This document shows positions 15,284 to 15,847 of a stretch of 15,847 nt of DNA, in pieces. Where the stretch lies: assembly GCA_034431765.1 (NCBI GenBank), contig DAOUDD010000103.1:1-15847 (forward strand). Direction: 5' to 3'. Every line of letters begins with the position of its first letter. Positions within the stretch are counted from its first letter, which is position 1. This stretch comes from DASYAN01 sp034431765 (lineage in GTDB: Bacteria; Chloroflexota; Ktedonobacteria; Ktedonobacterales; Ktedonobacteraceae). The position numbers were made by a program, and so were the translations under genes. Under the pieces are notes generated by a model. The model was not told the origin of the DNA. It was given only the letters and a program-made list of their open reading frames with translations, and searched no databases.

Positions 15284-15625
15284 ATGCCCAATCTCAGCTC
15301 TGTACCAGACTTTGATGAAGTGCTTACCTTTATCAAGGAAAGGGTTGATGCCATGCGCACACCTTCCAGCCAGTGGGCCGACCTTGCGCGGCTGGCCGTA
15401 CAGGGGCTTCCACATGATACCCAGCGGCTTGCGGCACTTGAAACCCGCATTAATACATTGCGCTCCGAGTTACGCAGTGTTGTACTCGCAGCCTCCGAAC
15501 ATTTCTCTGAGCAACAGCTCAACTTCCTGCGCAAACATATCGGGATCAGTAAGTACGCGTGGCGTACGCTCAAAACGCGCCGCGCAGTTACCACTCCTCA
15601 TGGCTTCTCACTTGTAATTTATTGA
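15284..15625 (+). CDS. Hypothetical helical protein, 113 residues
   Basis: I do not recognise the family. The product is soluble, almost entirely helical by composition, and without cysteines or membrane segments. Visible blocks: FDEVLTFIKERVDAMR (about 10-25), SQWADLARLAVQGLPHD (29-45), a leucine/arginine heptad-like helix RLAALETRINTLRSELRSVV (48-67) that could form a coiled coil, then SEQQLNFLRKHIGISKYAW (about 75-93) and a basic stretch RTLKTRRAV. The last part could bind nucleic acid, but that is speculation. The ATG at 15284 is chosen because AGAGGAG lies about eight bases upstream; an in-frame ATG at 15170 would add 38 residues of cysteine- and arginine-rich sequence that looks non-coding. 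An operator-like TGCAA-n6-TTGCA repeat lies at 15232-15247. The spacer 15028-15283 otherwise shows only a T run (about 15049-15057) after the isomerase gene without a clear stem. Confidence 0.65.
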   Translation: MPNLSSVPDFDEVLTFIKERVDAMRTPSSQWADLARLAVQGLPHDTQRLAALETRINTLRSELRSVVLAASEHFSEQQLNFLRKHIGISKYAWRTLKTRRAVTTPHGFSLVIY

Positions 15626-15653
15626 CATTCGTCAGATGGTATGAAAAAGGAAA

Positions 15654-15689
15654 ATACTCTTATCACCTCTTCAAAGGCAATAAGAGTAT
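15654..15689 (-). terminator. Terminator hairpin between convergent genes
   Basis: A perfect 10-bp inverted repeat (ATACTCTTAT 15654-15663, ATAAGAGTAT 15680-15689) with a 16-base loop that can pair internally (CCT with AGG). Read on the minus strand it is followed directly by TTTCCTTTTT, so it best fits a terminator for the VOC gene; it may also slow plus-strand transcription from the helical-protein gene. Confidence 0.6.
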
Positions 15690-15746
15690 ATATATTGCAG
15701 CTCCAAAAGGCTGTCAAGGGAATTATATACTCACTCTTCTTTTGCT

Positions 15747-15847
15747 TTAGGCGTTCTGATTCTTATCGAAGTTGAACATCCAGTTCACGCCATACTTATC
15801 TGTTAGATCACCAAACGTTGCACCCCAAAACTCTTCTCGCAACGCGT
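15747..15847 (-). CDS. VOC family protein (PhnB/glyoxalase-like), partial
   Basis: Only the last 32 codons and the stop are inside the window; the gene continues beyond the right edge. The visible C-terminus contains REEFWGATFGDLTDKYGVNW and ends MFNFDKNQNA. This matches the closing strand of PhnB-like members of the vicinal-oxygen-chelate superfamily, in which FWG..+GD..D+YGV.W is the typical last beta-alpha-beta block and the glutamate before F-W or nearby serves in metal binding in active relatives. The function of PhnB-like proteins is mostly unknown; some relatives are glyoxalase- or bleomycin-resistance-like. It converges on the 113-residue helical protein gene and has a hairpin plus T-rich tail after the stop. 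The start, length and ligand residues cannot be judged. Confidence 0.8.
   Translation of the reverse strand, partial: ALREEFWGATFGDLTDKYGVNWMFNFDKNQNA

Overview
The window looks like chromosomal sequence from a bacterium of mid GC content. The combination of genes is most like Chloroflexota of the class Ktedonobacteria: a KatX-type catalase, a long M1 aminopeptidase with a HEAT-repeat tail, an ABC1/UbiB kinase with a C-terminal membrane hairpin, a DrrAB-like exporter and a free-standing ACT protein. The taxonomic placement is an inference from protein flavour; there is no rRNA or tRNA gene to confirm it. Most genes are housekeeping or general metabolism. I see no insertion sequence, prophage, CRISPR array or tRNA.

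Layout. Positions 172-1685 (minus strand) hold shikimate dehydrogenase (aroE) followed by a small ACT-domain protein. At 1978-2814 (plus) is a LACTB2-like metallo-beta-lactamase-fold hydrolase, preceded by a leader hairpin. Positions 2825-3601 carry the wreck of a restriction-modification locus: a well-promoted 5' fragment of an amino-methyltransferase gene points right and a 5' fragment of an Eco29kI-family GIY-YIG endonuclease gene points left. Both stop within about 20 bp of each other, so one deletion appears to have removed both 3' halves. At 3810-5339 (plus) is a KatX-like catalase, followed by a strong two-way terminator.

Positions 5471-8645 (minus) carry an ABC1/UbiB-family kinase and, 46 bp downstream, an OafA-like membrane acyltransferase; both are membrane-associated and probably co-transcribed. 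A divergent control region at about 8646-8860 contains a perfect extended -10 promoter reading right into a 56-residue unknown small ORF and then an 895-residue M1 aminopeptidase (9149-11836).

Positions 12176-13950 (plus) hold an ABC-2 type exporter (ATPase then permease), closed by a hairpin. A 333-bp spacer contains an extended -10 promoter for a sugar phosphate isomerase/epimerase-like TIM-barrel protein (14284-15027). A conserved-looking helical protein of unknown function follows (15284-15625). The right edge cuts a minus-strand VOC (PhnB/glyoxalase-like) gene, of which only the last 32 codons and stop are present.

The most notable point is the doubly truncated convergent restriction-modification pair. 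Secondary points are the 56-residue ORF between the kinase and the aminopeptidase, the GAMEH (not GAMEN) exopeptidase motif in the aminopeptidase, and an inverted repeat overlying the putative catalase promoter. I did not find convincing evidence of a wholly new biological system.
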